Assembly: GCA_029891385.1 (NCBI GenBank)
Contig: JAIWQS010000216.1
Coordinates: 1-64,000, forward strand
DNA from: Erythroxylum novogranatense
Taxonomy: Eukaryota; Streptophyta; Magnoliopsida; Malpighiales; Erythroxylaceae
Length of the DNA: 64,000 bases
Direction of reading: 5' to 3'
Below, piece after piece: positions 1-13,554 of this stretch. Each line of letters opens with the position of its first letter. Positions within the stretch are counted from its first letter, which is position 1. The translations under genes were made by a program, and so were the position numbers. Below the pieces are notes generated by a model, which was not told the origin of the DNA, made no database searches, and saw nothing but the letters and a program-made list of their open reading frames with translations.

Positions 1-608
1 GTGACAAGTTGTTCTTAAAATGATAGAAAAAGAAATTGTGTTATTATAAAAATTTAATGTTAATAAACACGCTCTTATTTAAAATTATGGACCATTTCAT
101 AATTTTATACAAGCTTAAATAGAAATGAACATTTTAATGTTAATGAATATGATTTAATATATATAATTCTTAATTAAAATTATGAATTTTTTATAATTTT
201 ACAAATCTTAAATTTATGTTTAAATACCAACTTATCCTTATAATTTTACTCCAATTTATAAAATTAGACACAATAAAATTATAAAGGGAAAAAAAGATTT
301 TGTGTCCATAATTTATAATTTATAGAATTAGTCAAAATCTAAGAGATCTCACATGCAGAAATTGTAAAAGGGTTGAAATATGTGACAAAGGAAGTTGCTA
401 ATATGCAAAAGCACACAACTAATAATTGAAAATAGAGTCCACAGAGAAGTTGATAGTTCATGTTCCTGTATAAATGAGACTAACCAAAGTCATCATCAGG
501 AAGAGACAACAAGTTTTCTGCTGCTCATCAATATATTATGTTTTTCTCTTCCCTGCTTCAGAGATCACCACCTTCTATACAATCCAAAATCAGGAAAACC
601 ATCCAACT
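1..608. other. AT-rich intergenic DNA, 3' flank of the HMGB gene
   Basis: AT-rich sequence without a credible coding region. It is downstream of the HMGB stop codon, so its right end probably holds the HMGB 3' untranslated region. The two overlapping plus-strand open frames at about 395-734 are antisense to the acidic-tail exon and its 3' UTR and look artificial. Confidence 0.5.
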
Positions 609-2599
609 TCAATCATCATCTTCTTCATCATCATCATCTTCTTCTTCCTCTTCCTCCTCTTCTTGTTCATCTTCCACCACTTCCTTCTCTTCCTCCTGCT
701 CCACCTCCTAGCAGAAGATGAACCAAAACATTAGAGTATAGAATTCGACATGAAGATAATAAAGCAAAGGTATAACATATTCAAAAATGTCATCTTTTAA
801 AATTTTTCTAATTTAGTTTTAAAACTTTTTAAAGTTTTCAATTTAGTGACTAATTTTTAAATCACGTCAAAGGATTATTTTTATGATGTGTTATGCTTAA
901 TAAATACCACGTGAATATCCATCTATTAATTATATCAGCAAAAACTAACATTTTGAACTGAATTGTAAAAGTTTCAAAGGTCAGTCACTCAATTAAAATT
1001 TTAAAAGCTTAGACATTGAATTGAAAAAATCTCAAAAGGATGAATACTTTAATACTGATTATCTCTAAAGCAAATGTTGGATAACTATAGAGACAATAGA
1101 ACAATAAGATCATTAGTATACACAACAGTAAAAGCCTTCCTGAGAAGTGGGATCAGAACATTAAAAACTTTTAACAAAACCAGTCAAGAACTACTATGAG
1201 AAGTATTTCAAGTATAACTGTTATGTACTAGGTTCAAACAGCCAGATTCTGACCAGAAACAAGAGCTTGTTTGTTATTACTGTTTCTTGATTATGTAATG
1301 AAACCTACGAGTGGAAATTGCAACAGAATGGCGCTATAGTATACTTATAATCTCAGCTACTTGTTTGGAAACACTCAAAAAAGGAAGACTATTGGTTAAT
1401 CACTTGTACTCTAGTCCAGTTGATTCTATTGAGTTCAATAAGTAAAAATGAGTACCTGTTTCTTGTTGTAGGCATTCATGAGCTTCCCGTACTCAGCCTT
1501 CCTCTTTGCAGCTTTAGCTTCATATGGAGCCTTCTCCTGCAGAATCACGTCGCAGAATTCGAGTTATCGGAAAAGGACCACAGAGCTGAACAAATATAAG
1601 CCAATACCCACCAACTCGTTCCTATGACCTCTTTAGAGACATATGTTGAAGGTAAACACTCATTTCCAACATCAACAGTTGGCTAAAAAGAAGCTTCAAG
1701 GATTAGATCTAGATCAGCTGCTAAACAGATTGCCGGTACCCATAAAATCATTCTTACTTGCAAGTTTAGATTGTAAGTTCCAAACACCTTCCATTTAACA
1801 ACTTTATAAAGATTAAAACTTACATCAGGTGACATTGACTTCCATTTCTGTCCTCCAGCTTTCCCAACCTTCAGTTATCAAACACAGAGATTAAGCTAAA
1901 CTAAACCAATCTCGTATCTGACACAACATTCTAAATCGAGACTGCCACTAGGACAAGTCTAGAATACTGCTTACTGCTGCAACAGATGACACATTTGGGT
2001 TTTCCTTCTTGAATGTCTGCCTAAATTCCTCCCTGAAAATTTTATATGGCATGAACATATAGATATTCTACAATACCAGTAACAACGGACAACTGACTAC
2101 CATGACCAATATCAAATAGAGAGTTACATACAGGAAGACAAAGAAGGCACTAGGAGGCCGCTTTGGTTTGTTTGGATCTTTCTTGGCCTTTTTATCCTTG
2201 TTAGTCTTTCTCTTGGCACTCTTATTGATCGCAGCCGCAGCCTTCCTTTTTCCGATCTTTCTGAAAAGAATAAAGGTACTGTAATCTGTAGGTGGCTGCA
2301 CCCTCAATTCAACTTTATAAGATTAGACATGATAGAGTTTACTCAAAGGGATAGAGAATCCGTAGTTGAGTTTACTCGCTTCCGAGGTATCGATTCATTT
2401 CATATTCTATTCCTTTTTGATGGCAATAGCAACAAAACCAATTTCTTTGTTCAAGAATACCCTTTTGAAAGGATCAACTCAGCTCATAACCAGACTTGGC
2501 ACTCATGTAAACCAAAGAACAATGAACTAACCTGTCATCAGCAGGCTTCAAAACTTCACCTGAAACCTTCAATGTCCCCTTGCCCTTGGCTGTCTTCAT
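609..2599 (-). CDS. HMGB: HMGB-type high mobility group box protein
   Basis: Small chromatin architectural protein that binds and bends DNA in the nucleus. Six coding exons read on the minus strand: 2599-2532, 2260-2132, 2032-1975, 1868-1824, 1536-1456 and 707-609. All junctions are GT-AG, phases agree, and the product is about 159 residues, near the 140-180 usual for plant HMGB. A basic N-terminal segment (about 1-50, Lys/Arg/Ala-rich) precedes one HMG box (about 51-120) that starts PNKPKRPPSAFFVFL and contains GKAGGQKWKSMSP and EKAPY. The last exon is an almost pure Glu/Asp tail, as in Arabidopsis HMGB1-3. The start ATG opens MKTAKGKGTLKV, like its relatives. The 748-bp last intron is long, so a small extra exon there cannot be excluded. 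Which HMGB paralogue it is cannot be decided. Confidence 0.93.
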
Positions 2600-3500
2600 T
2601 GTTGATTGAGGATCCCTAGTCAAGAAATTTAGATAAAATGAGAAATTTTCTGCATCACTTCCACGTGTAAAGTCTTAACCCAAAATGAACAGAACATGAG
2701 CTTAGAACTTGTAGCCAGGACTCCGATCATAAAAGTCAACGCAAAGCAGAATACTAAGTACTAAGTCACAAAATCCCTTATCAGGCCAAACGCAAAAAGC
2801 AATTTTGAAAAGGACAAAAAGAGCAACAGTTCGATATAAGTGTATAACACTTAGCTTACCAGTAGTTCACACTGTCCATAGATTCTATAGGTAAGATTTT
2901 CAGTAAGTGAACACATAAACATGAAAGTTCACTAAGAGCTTAACTATATATTCATAAGACTGAAAGCATCGAACCAGGACACCAACGGAGTCAGAGAGAC
3001 AGATTTCGGCACACGGGTCAAGTGAAAAGACTGTGAACACCAACTCACTACACGTTCTATGAAGAATTTGGACTCGACACCGATTGAAAAGAAAAAGAAC
3101 TAGACTTTCGTGGGAAATCAAGCAAACAGCTCAAGAACAAAGAAAACAGCGATCTCTCAAATAACCAACCACGCTACATAGCACAAAAGAGGAAACAAAA
3201 CCAACAAAGAAGAAGCCATCGAAGAACAAAACAAAATAGAGCACTCTGAAACCAGTAAATGGAAAAAAAAAAATCAAGAAGAACTCATCAAACCCAAAAC
3301 TTTCAGCTACAAAACGAAACAAAATCAGTAAAGAGGAAAAATTTTAGATAATCAAATCTTAGAAAATAAAGGGGTACCTCCGAAAACTGCGATCCCTTGT
3401 ATAAGAAACAGAGTAGAGCGAAACAGGGGAATCAGCACAAAAGGGATAGAGGGAAACAGAGAGAATATTGAAGAACAAAAGGGGAAATGGGTATGACCGA
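2600..3500 (-). other. HMGB 5' UTR with probable leader intron
   Basis: On the minus strand a consensus acceptor (TAG before 2615) lies 16 bases upstream of the HMGB start, and a donor (GAG|GTACCC) lies at 3378/3377. This suggests a 5' UTR exon above 3378 and a leader intron of about 760 bp. HMGB genes often carry such introns, but the transcript start here is inferred, not seen. The stretch has no other gene. Confidence 0.5.
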
Positions 3501-3540
3501 ACCTAGAGGGACACAAATCCGGTAAAAGTGACCGTCTCGG

Positions 3541-5100
3541 CCGGTAAAATTTAGGTCATTTGAAGCCTATCGACAAGTTACAACTTACAAGATTAATAAA
3601 ATATATTATTATACTTTTTTAGAATTAATAATTATTATTAATGTTATTGAAAACAGTCCTCTGTCCTATAAGAGATAAAGTGATATACTATTAGACATTT
3701 TAAATTCTGCTTTAATGTAAAATTTTAGATTGAGTGTGATAAATTATCATTAATGTGTGTGTATATATATATATATATTTTCCTTCTTACTTATTATATT
3801 ATTTGAGTATTTACCTTATCCTTTAAATTATATAGAACAAACACTAATCTATTTAATGTTCATTTAATTTTATTATTTTAATTATTATTAATATATTTTA
3901 ATTATTAATAATAAAATAATATATAAATTTTGATGTAAATGAATTTTAGATTTTTATATATAATTTTATTTAGTAAATTTATTAAAATATTTATTTGTAT
4001 ATTATAAAACTATTACATTTAGAATTAAACATTTAATTTCAAAATAGTTGCTCACTTGATAAAAAATATTTTGAAATTGGGAAACTTGTGTTTTAAAATA
4101 TTTTAAGTTTAAATTATATTTATTAAGTAATTATTAAAATTAAAATATTTTTAAAATTTTAAATGAATAAAGCTATTAATTTATATTATTTAGATGATTT
4201 ATTTAATTATTAAAAAATCAAATTAAACAAAAATTTGACTGAAAATAGTAAATCCCAAAGATAAATAAAACCAATCACCAATCATACTTCTTTGTTTCTT
4301 TTTATTTTCACTATTTATTTAACTTTTGTTAATGGTAATTAAATTGAAAATTGGGATTAAAAGGTAATTTTGGGATTAAATTTTTGTTTCATTATCATAT
4401 TCTATTAAATCTTATTTACATATTTACGGATGAAATTTAATAAAATAATTTTGAAACAAAAAAACTGGAATAGAACACTTGTCAAGTGAATATTTGGGGT
4501 GCCGTTAATAATTGCCTATAAGTTATGTCATACACTCAATGACAAGAAAGATACTTGTGTCCGATCATACAATCTGACACGTGGCTTAGTTTTTGGCATT
4601 GATCATTTTCTTTTGACCAATGAGAGTGATGCTTTGACCATTCAATTATGGGCTTTAGTTCATACAAAACATTGGGCCATGAGAAAGAAAAGATAATTTG
4701 TGTCGTTAAGTAGATACAACACGGCCCGAGCCTTACCGGCCCGAGGCAGTCTTGCTTGAGCTAGAACTAGCCAAAAATTTTTTTTAAAAATTATGATCTC
4801 AAGTCGGACAGCTTAAGCCCAAACTTAAACTTAGCTCAAGATTCGATTATTTAAAAAGTTGGATTTGAGATTCGATCAACTTGGATTGACCTATTAGCTT
4901 CATACTAGGTTGTTTTTAAATTTTTCAAGTTAAATTCAAATAAATATATTTTTAAGTTTTTAAAAATTTAAAATAAATATAAAAAAATTATAATTTCAAA
5001 TTACGCATATTAAAATAGCCCAAGCCCGATTAACTTCGGACCCGACCGGCCCATTATTTGCTAAACCTAGTACCCTGACCCCACTTATGGAGCTTATCCT
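3541..5100. other. Intergenic AT-rich DNA with GC-richer repeat remnant
   Basis: Very AT-rich, no coding region. A TA dinucleotide run lies near 3764-3778. From about 4715 to 5075 a segment with GGCCCGAG/CGGCCC blocks at both ends and an AT-rich middle looks like a decayed non-autonomous DNA element or other dispersed repeat. Its ends are too degraded to place. Confidence 0.35.
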
Positions 5101-5181
5101 TTACTACATGAACAAATCTAGTGAAAGAACGTCACCTTCCAACCACATAAAAATCTCTCCACTGACATGGCCCCACATTCA

Positions 5182-5199
5182 GATAAGGCGGAGATAAGG
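5182..5199 (+). promoter_or_regulatory. Paired I-box (GATAAGG) elements upstream of CP29
   Basis: Two GATAAGG motifs, 11 bases apart, lie about 200 bp before the CP29 start codon. I-boxes of this sequence are established light-responsive elements in promoters of Lhc and RbcS genes. A TATA-like TCTATATTC sits at about 5332-5340, which would put transcription start near 5360 and leave a short leader. Seeing them upstream of an antenna gene supports a light-regulated promoter, but activity is inferred. Confidence 0.6.
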
Positions 5200-5350
5200 C
5201 CGATGCTTTTCCATCCGTCAGATAGATACGCCACTTGATCCAAAGGACAGCATTGGCCTCCATGGATAAACCATCGGGTTTCCATTAAAGCTACACCAAG
5301 TGAAGCTCTTTACCGGTCATATTCACCACTTTCTATATTCTACTCTTTGA

Positions 5351-6341
<991 letters not shown>

Positions 6342-6784
6342 TTGAATATACTGATCTTTAACCCTAAAGAGTGGCTCTGAGAATGCTTTTTCTGGGACAT
6401 GCGATGTCTTGTGTTGTAAAGATCGTATCATTTGAACATGTTAATGTTACCTTCAGCTACTACATATTACCTCTTCAATCCACTACTCTCTGGCTGCTGA
6501 ACTCATTCTTTTGAGGTTGGCCAAACCATCCGGCTCGGTTCGCACTAAAGTAACAAATTCTATTCGAGTTGAGTAAGATCCGAACTTGAATTTTTTTAAA
6601 TAATTTTTTTATTTTTATTTTTTTAAAATTTGAGCTATATTTAAATTTTAAAAAATTAATTCAAATTACAATTCTAGCTAAAACAATAACATTTTATTCA
6701 ATAATTTAAAATTTTATGATCAAAATGATGTAATTCTAAACAACAATATATTGGTGAAGAACCTTTAATGAAATTGTTCTTGTA
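6342..6784. other. CP29 3' UTR and flank
   Basis: Probable 3' UTR of the CP29 gene up to roughly 6470, then AT-rich DNA. No independent gene is seen. Confidence 0.45.
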
Positions 6785-7226
6785 ATTAGGAATGGTAATG
6801 GCCCGAGACAAGGTCAACCTGCCAAAGTTCGAGCCCTTGTAGCTAGCTCGAGCTCGACTTGCCAGACCCCAAGTTTTTAACAAAATGATGTTGTTTTGCT
6901 TATAATGATCAGGCTTGAGCAGTCGGGTCCGCCCCAAGATCCTATTTTTGAAAAAATTTGGACCTTGGGTTTTACTGGTTGATTCTAAACCCAAATGCCA
7001 TCTAATTGCTAAAAGACCTTATTCTTTTGTCATTCTTTGAAATAATTAAATGTTTTCGATTTATGAGAAGAGATATGGACAGAATGGGTGGCCCATGACC
7101 TGGCAAGCCACAGCCGACCCGCACCATATATATATATTTTTGAAGTAACGATTGGGTTATAGGCCGGGTACTCGTAACCCAGTCAACCTGAACCAAAATC
7201 AGGCTGGCCAAATTTGACATTTCTAA
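6785..7226. mobile_element. Possible hAT-like non-autonomous element (MITE)
   Basis: The left end reads TTAGGAATGGTAATGGCC. The reverse complement of the right end reads TTAGAAATGTCAAATTTGGCC, so the two form imperfect terminal inverted repeats around about 440 bp of non-coding DNA with clustered GAGCTCGAG and ACCCGG blocks. Such ends resemble hAT-derived MITEs common in eudicots. No clean 8-bp target duplication could be read, so the class is tentative. Confidence 0.35.
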
Positions 7227-9033
7227 ATGGACGCTACGTTATCACTTAGCTTAATTATTTAAAATTTTACCTTTGTAGTAACTAATTCGACTAGAATTTT
7301 GATATGTCCTATTTTTATATTTAAAATTTAATACAAAATAAAATTATTAAAATATGTTGTAATATTGACCAATTAAATTATTTATGAATGATAAAATAAT
7401 AAACATGTTAGACATTTTTCCTAAAGTTGGGTAATAATTAATTGCGTTCTATCGATTTTCAATAACTTATAACTTAAGTTACGTAAATTTGATATAAATG
7501 AAGATAATAAAGTGACCTAATAAATTATTTAAATCAATGGATCGAAGTGTAAAATAAAAAAATCTTAATCAAATAGATCGACTCATATCGATCTGTAATA
7601 AAGAAATCGATATAAAAGTTTATATAAAATGGTTACGCCTCATTGCGATTCTTCATATCATTCGTAAGTATTAAGATTCTTTAAGTCTTTAAGAGAGTTT
7701 AATTAAGATGTGCTTGTTTAGAGGGTATGAAAAAAGGTATAGGTATGGCATAAAAATGATGTTTGGTTCACGGATTCAAATTTGAGCGGTCGTTCATTGA
7801 TTTGGATCCATGAGTTAAGAACCTTGCGTTGTTCTTCGACGTAAGTATACTTGCAAAACAAAGAAGCGACGTCGGGGGTTATGTCCGATTAAAGCCTCCG
7901 ACGCTCAAGTAAGTTTTCGGTGAAGGTGGGAATCGATCGAGAAAAACAAATTAGTTATGATCTCGCACCGATTATGGGAGAATAATACATTTTATATGGT
8001 TTTGTAGTTAAGTTTAGGTTTTACGTGTTTGTATGGAAGATTGCCTTCGCTAATGGGCCCTGGATGTGTGGATCGCTAGATTAATCAATAGGTATAGGAT
8101 GATGATCGAACATGGGTTGTTGTAATTGGGCTTGAGCCCAAATATAGCCGACCCGACCAATGTTTATTATGAATCTATCATTGAAGAGCTAAGAGTTTTA
8201 TTCTCTAGTTTTGGCAATCTTCCGTTCCTCTCGTAATCCAGAGGAATGTGAGTGTTATGTTTTTCATTTTTTATGTATAGAGGATAGATAAAAGGTAAAA
8301 ACTAGAAAAAGTATCAAAGTATAATTATGAGCTAAATAACTTCCTAAATAAAGGTTTAATTTTAATAATAAAATTTATGATGAAATCAATTAAATAATTA
8401 ATTAAAATATAATTCATTCATTAATTAAAATATTGTAATTAATGAATTAGTTAAAATATTATTATTAATTAAAATATAATTATTATTAATTAAAATATTA
8501 TAATTAATTAAAATATTGCTATTAATTAATTAATTGATTTATAATTAATTAAAATATAATTCATTCATTAATTAAAAATTTATAAAAAGACGTAATTACG
8601 TGCTAGTAAGAAGTTTTATTGAACGTCCCAGTTAATTCGAGCTTGTTACGATTTGGAAAGTTCCTCCAAACTTCTTATAAAACTGAAATTAGGTATTCCG
8701 CATTTACTTAATTTATTTCTTTTCATGAACGGTCCGAGATCCGAGATAAGGTTGATATTATGTGATACAAAACAAACACAATTAACCATATTTTCCGTTA
8801 CAACTTTTAGATTGAAGAATTACTAGGTGGCTGTGAAGAATGGTGAAGAATCTTCTGTGATGGGGAAGACTGTAAAGTGACAAGTTGACTCTATCCAGAC
8901 GTTGGTCTCCTTGACAATAGCGAACTTAATTCTTTATGTATAAGTTCAACCGGCAAATATTTCCATTAAGCAACCTGAATTTATCAGTGATTCTCTATAC
9001 TCTGCTGGAGTGATTAACCTTAATTAACTCGGA
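7227..9033. other. Intergenic DNA with decayed repeats
   Basis: No gene recognised. A GC-richer patch around 7780-7960 (with GTCGGGGGTTATGTCCG and CTCCGACGCTCAAG) looks like part of an old dispersed repeat or LTR. From about 8395 to 8585 the DNA is nearly all TAATTAAT/AAATATT, matching the interior style of the MITE at 23181-24000. The right end is the upstream region of the LRR-kinase relic. Confidence 0.35.
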
Positions 9034-11205
9034 ATGACTTTGGTCCTGATGATGCTGTCAAAAAAACATGTTTCACGCCACTTCTTGCACTGTTCTACCA
9101 TTCTCACCTTCTTTTTCTTTATGATTGTATGTCATTCATTTGCCACTAATGTTCCTGCAAATAATAATCATGTCAGGGAAGAGGTCGAAGCAATGGCTCT
9201 GTTAAACTGGAAATCTACTCTTGACAACCGAAGACAGCTGGTGCTATCTTCTTGGACTCGAAGTAGGCATTGTAAGTGGAAAGGAATAGCCTGTGATAGC
9301 TCTGTAAGTGTTGCCTATTTCAACCTTTCACTTCACGGCTTGACGGGTAGTCGGGTACACTTCAAAATCTCAACTTATCTTCTTTCCCTAACCTCATTTA
9401 TCTTGATCTGTCCCTCAATCCATTCTATGGATCCGTATTATCACAGATTGGTAACCTTTTCAAACTTGTCCTGCTCGATTTGTCCTACAATCTTGTTTAT
9501 GAGAATCTTCCCTCTGAGATTGGAAAGTTGTCAAATTTGTTATACATATGGCTTGGTGTCAATCAGCGTTCTGGTTCCATCTTGAAGAGTTTGGTTGGCT
9601 AACATCTCTCAAATCTTTTGATTATCCAGCAATTATTTCACAGGTTCCATCCCTTCTATTCGAAACTTGACCAACTTATTGCGCATTCATCTAGATGGAA
9701 ACATTATACCAGGACCTATCCCTCTGGAAATTGGATTCCTGAAGTCCTTGATTTTTCAAGAAACATTCTCACTGGCAGAAAACAGATTGACAGGAGGACA
9801 ATCCCCAAGTCTATTGGAAACTTAACAAACTTAAAAGGTCTTGCCATGTTTTCAGAATAGACTTTCAGGATCCATCCCTTCAGGAATATTAGAAATTAAA
9901 TCCCTGGCCGATCTAAAATTGTTCACCAATCAACTTTCAGGTTCTCTTCCCCCACAGATGAATAATCTTGCACAACTGATAAATTTGCTATTGTCTGAAA
10001 ATAGACTCACTGGCCGTTTAACATATGCTTGAGTGGCACATTGTAAAATCTCACTGTAGACAGCAACTACTTTACAGGTTCTGTGGCCGAAAACCTTAAA
10101 AAACTGCAGCAGTTTGGTTAGAGTCAGGCTCGAGGGAACCAAATTACAGGAAACATTTCTGAAGACTTTGGCATATATCATCAGTTGAACTTCATAGATT
10201 TGAGTTTCAAAAATGTTATGGCGAGATTTCTCTTGATTGGGGACAATGCTACAATTTAACAAGATTGAAAATCTCCAACACAACATCACTGACCAGATAC
10301 CTGGAATCAGCTAGTAGGAGAGATTCCAAAGGAATTGCAGAACTTGACGTTATTGTTCAACCTTTTGTTGAATAACAACAAGCTTTCGGGAACCATTCCT
10401 TTGGAAATTGGGACGTTCTCTCTTTTCCAATATCTTAATTTGGCTGAAACAGCTTGAGTGGCTCCATCTCTGGAAAATTGGGACAGTGCATCAAACTGTT
10501 GGATTTGAATTTGAGTATGAATACCATATCACACCTGAGATCGGTAATTTGAATTCGCTTCAGACCCTTGATCTTAGTCAGAATCAGTTGATAGGAGAAA
10601 CACCACAGCAACTAGATGGATTGAAAGTCTTAGAGACATTGAATTTTCACACAACAATTTGTCTGGTCCAATTTCATCAGATTTTGACAGCATACGGAGT
10701 TTGACAACTGTTAACTTATCCTGTAATCAACGAGAAGGCGCCATTCGTGACCTTACTGCCTTCCACAACGCACCATTTGAGGCATCGAGGAATAACAAAG
10801 GCTTGTGCGGAAATGCTACTGGTTTCAAACCTTGTCCTCCAACATCATTCCACAGATCAAGACGAGAAAGGATCAGAAACCTAATTATTTTTCCTATAAT
10901 CTCGGCTCTCTGCACACTGCTTCTTCTGCTTATAGTTGAGTTTCCATATATTGCCGGCAACTGAAGAAAAGAAAAGTAGATGCAGAAGCAGAAAAGGGGT
11001 ATCTTTTCAAGTGTGGCGCTATGACAGGAAAATAGTGCACCAAAGCATTATCGAAGCCACAAAAGGACTCGATCCCAAGTTTTGCATTGGGCAAGGGGGG
11101 TCATGGAAGTGTCTACAAAGCTGAATTGTCCACCGGACAGATTGTTGCTGTGAAAGAGCTTCACTCTGCAATAGATGAACTCGACGAAGCCAATTCAAAA
11201 GCTTT
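9034..11205 (+). pseudogene. LRR receptor-like kinase pseudogene (MIK2-like), truncated in the kinase domain
   Basis: Relic of a leucine-rich-repeat receptor kinase resembling the MIK2/LRR-XII-type family. A start and hydrophobic signal peptide (residues about 10-37 from 9034) lead into an LRR N-terminal cap with MALLNWKSTLDN and CKWKGIACDSS. LRR units follow in several frames to about 10730. GLCGNATGFKPCPP and a transmembrane stretch (IIFPIISALCTLLLLLIVEF) end near 10960. The kinase starts at about 10980 with HQSIIEATKGLDPKFCIG. A glycine loop follows with one G too many in the run at 11093-11098, then VAVKELHSAIDEL. Coding likeness stops abruptly at about 11205, where an inverted fragment begins. 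Frameshifts and stops lie throughout, so no functional protein is possible. Confidence 0.85.
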
Positions 11206-11640
11206 TACATCGAGATGAATGCGCAATAAGTTGGTCAAGTTTCGAATAGAAGGGATGGAACCTATGAAACAATTGCTGGATAAATCAAAAGATTTGAGAG
11301 ATGTTAGCAAGCCTAGATCCTCAGGAATGGAACCAAAAACCTGACTGACACCAAGCCACATCTATAACAACTTGCCAACTTTCCAATCTCAGAGGGAAGA
11401 TCCTCAGAAAGAAGATTATAGAACAAATCGAGCAGGACAAGTTTGGACAGGTTACCAATCTGTGGTGGCAGGGATCCGCAGAATAAATTGAGGGAAAGAT
11501 CAAGACGAATGAGGTTAGGGAAAGAAGAGAAGTTGAGATTTTGAAGTGTACCCGTCAAACCGTGAAAGTGAAAGGTTGAAAGAGCAATTCCATAGCTACC
11601 ACAGGCTATTCCTTTCCAGTTACGATGGCTACTTGACATT
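11206..11640 (-). pseudogene. Inverted fragment of the same LRR-kinase 5' region
   Basis: On the minus strand this reads WKGIACGSYG, HGLTGTLQNLNFSSFPNL, then LRR units with PPQIGNLSKLVLLDL and LPSEIGKL. The tail, with TTGACCAACTTATTGCGCAT, matches 9660-9700. It is a close inverted copy of about 9250-9705 of the neighbouring pseudogene and keeps the LRR frame better than that copy: the extra bases at about 9350 are absent here. No kinase or transmembrane part is attached, so it is a fragment. It could also derive from a second paralogue. Confidence 0.85.
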
Positions 11641-12995
11641 TATCCTTAGGGAGAAATTTGTCAGGATAATTATTAATTATTATTTTTTTAAAAAAAAATT
11701 ATCGGTTAAGTTACGTAATTTGATATAATTAAAAGTAATAAAGTGATTCAATAAATTGTTTAAATTAATGGGTAAAAGTCTGAGTAAAAAATGAATCCCT
11801 TTTAGCGTAAACTTGGTCCATATCAATCTTGTGACGAAGAAGTTCAATATAAAAGCTATATAAAAATTAAGATCTCTTACAATTTACTCGTATCAATCGT
11901 AAGTATACGATTCTCTAACCCGTTAAGAGAGCTTACATATTAAGAAAACTATAGAATGCCTAGATTAAGTGTTGGTAAACAACTTCCTTAATTATCCCGA
12001 AAGAATCGGAGCTTGTTTCAGTATCAAAAACTGTTTCAAAACTTGGAATAGAACCGAAATCAAATATTCCACGTTTCTTTTATTTTTACCCTTTTACGTA
12101 TAATCTTAAATACGATTTTCATTCCAACAAAATTATCAATTCAAATTTATATTAAAAGAATCCATTGTATTTTAAAATTTATAATTTTACTCAAGTCTAT
12201 AATATTAATATTAATTAAATGATAAAGTTTTAATTATTAAAATATAATTCAATTTTCATATTATTAATTTTCCTAATTTGCACTACGACATAAACTAAAT
12301 TAATAGTAATATGTGAAATTTTAATAAATAAAATGTTTTAATAATTTTATTTTAATTAAAATTATTCCAATTATTTTATTAAAATTTTCACATATATATA
12401 AAATATAAATTAAATTAACGAAAGTTAACTTTTAAAATATATTTGATTATAAATTATAATAAATTTATAATTCAAATTTTATATTTAAAATATAAGTTAC
12501 ATTAAAATTTAATGTTTCCATATTAAAGAGAATACCTTCTCCAAAGTGATGCCTCGTGAGAGTGAGTTGGTTACCGGCAGTCACATTAAAGAGAAGCATC
12601 TTAAGGACAAGTAGGGGTGGCCTAAGTGGTTAAATTTCCTCATTTACGCCTCTCTTTATAAAAGGCCTGAGTCGAGTCACGTCGAAGGAGGAAAAATAAG
12701 ATTATTTCTATTGATGATCCTCTAGCTCCCTGACATTTCATTGACGGATCAATTACTTGACGCCTCGCATCCAAATGACAGTGTGGGAGTTGGAGTATTA
12801 GGAACACGATCTTTGAGAAAGGAGAGCCAACGATCAATCATCATTTGAGCAATCAAGATGTGAAGACTTTACAAGCAGACGATATACAGCGACGTAAAGA
12901 ACTCAAGAATCTTGAGATTTTCAAGTTTACCCCCTCTAAGACTCTTTGAGGTGAGGTGGGGATTATGATTAGTTGAACTAAATTGAGATATCTAA
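11641..12995. other. AT-rich intergenic DNA
   Basis: Long AT-rich stretch without coding signal. At 12610-12700 a short patch carries a box-A-like TGGCCTAAGTGG and a weak box-B-like GAGTCGAGTC, as in tRNA-derived SINEs, but too degraded to call. Confidence 0.4.
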
Positions 12996-12997
12996 TA

Positions 12998-13272
12998 CTC
13001 CCTCCGTTTCATAATAAGAAATGCGTTTTAGATACATTTTAATTATTCAAAATAAGTGTCATTATTGACTTTGTATGAATGTTTATAATTTTTTCCAAAA
13101 TTAACCTTTCATTTCTATCTCATCTTAATTATACATATCACAATTTCATTTAAGATGTTGATTACCGAAGTAATTTTATGGAAATATTAATAAGGATATA
13201 TCTATAATTTTATTAACTTTCTTAATAAGCGTGTATTTTTTTTAAACGACTCTTATTATAAAAAAGAAGGAG
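12998..13272. mobile_element. Stowaway-like MITE (Tc1/mariner type)
   Basis: The left end reads CTCCCTCCGTTTCATAATAAG. The right end, reversed, reads CTCCTTCTTTTTTATAATAAG. They form imperfect terminal inverted repeats bounded by TA on both sides (12996-12997 and 13273-13274). CTCCCTCCGT is the hallmark terminus of plant Stowaway MITEs, and the 275-bp AT-rich, non-coding interior fits. It sits about 280 bp before the CBM20 gene start, so it may lie in that gene's promoter. Confidence 0.8.
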
Positions 13273-13554
13273 TATAATTAAAAAAAAAAAAGCATCTTAA
13301 GTAGCTTACATTTACTTGCTCCAAAGTGCGTGGAAATTAGCACTCGGAGTCTTGGACTCGAGATTCTCACCCCAGATGTTCAGAGGATTCAAGTCACGGA
13401 TCACGTCAGAACACGGTCTTTTAGATGCTCCCACCTATCCAGATTAAATTTTCAACAGAATCATACAAAACCCGTTTCCAGATTCGTAGTCATCGTCGTC
13501 TTCCTCTCTTTCTTAGGAGCGCTACTGTGTACTTGATTAATTACCGAGACAGTG

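Noticed and set aside
395..734. Two overlapping plus-strand open frames with His/Leu/Phe-rich products
   Set aside because: They are antisense to the GAA/GAT-rich acidic-tail exon of the HMGB gene; composition is an artefact of that repeat.
12610..12700. Box-A-like TGGCCTAAGTGG and box-B-like GAGTCGAGTC, possible tRNA or SINE
   Set aside because: Box B fits poorly, no cloverleaf could be drawn, and no target duplication or 3' tail was found.
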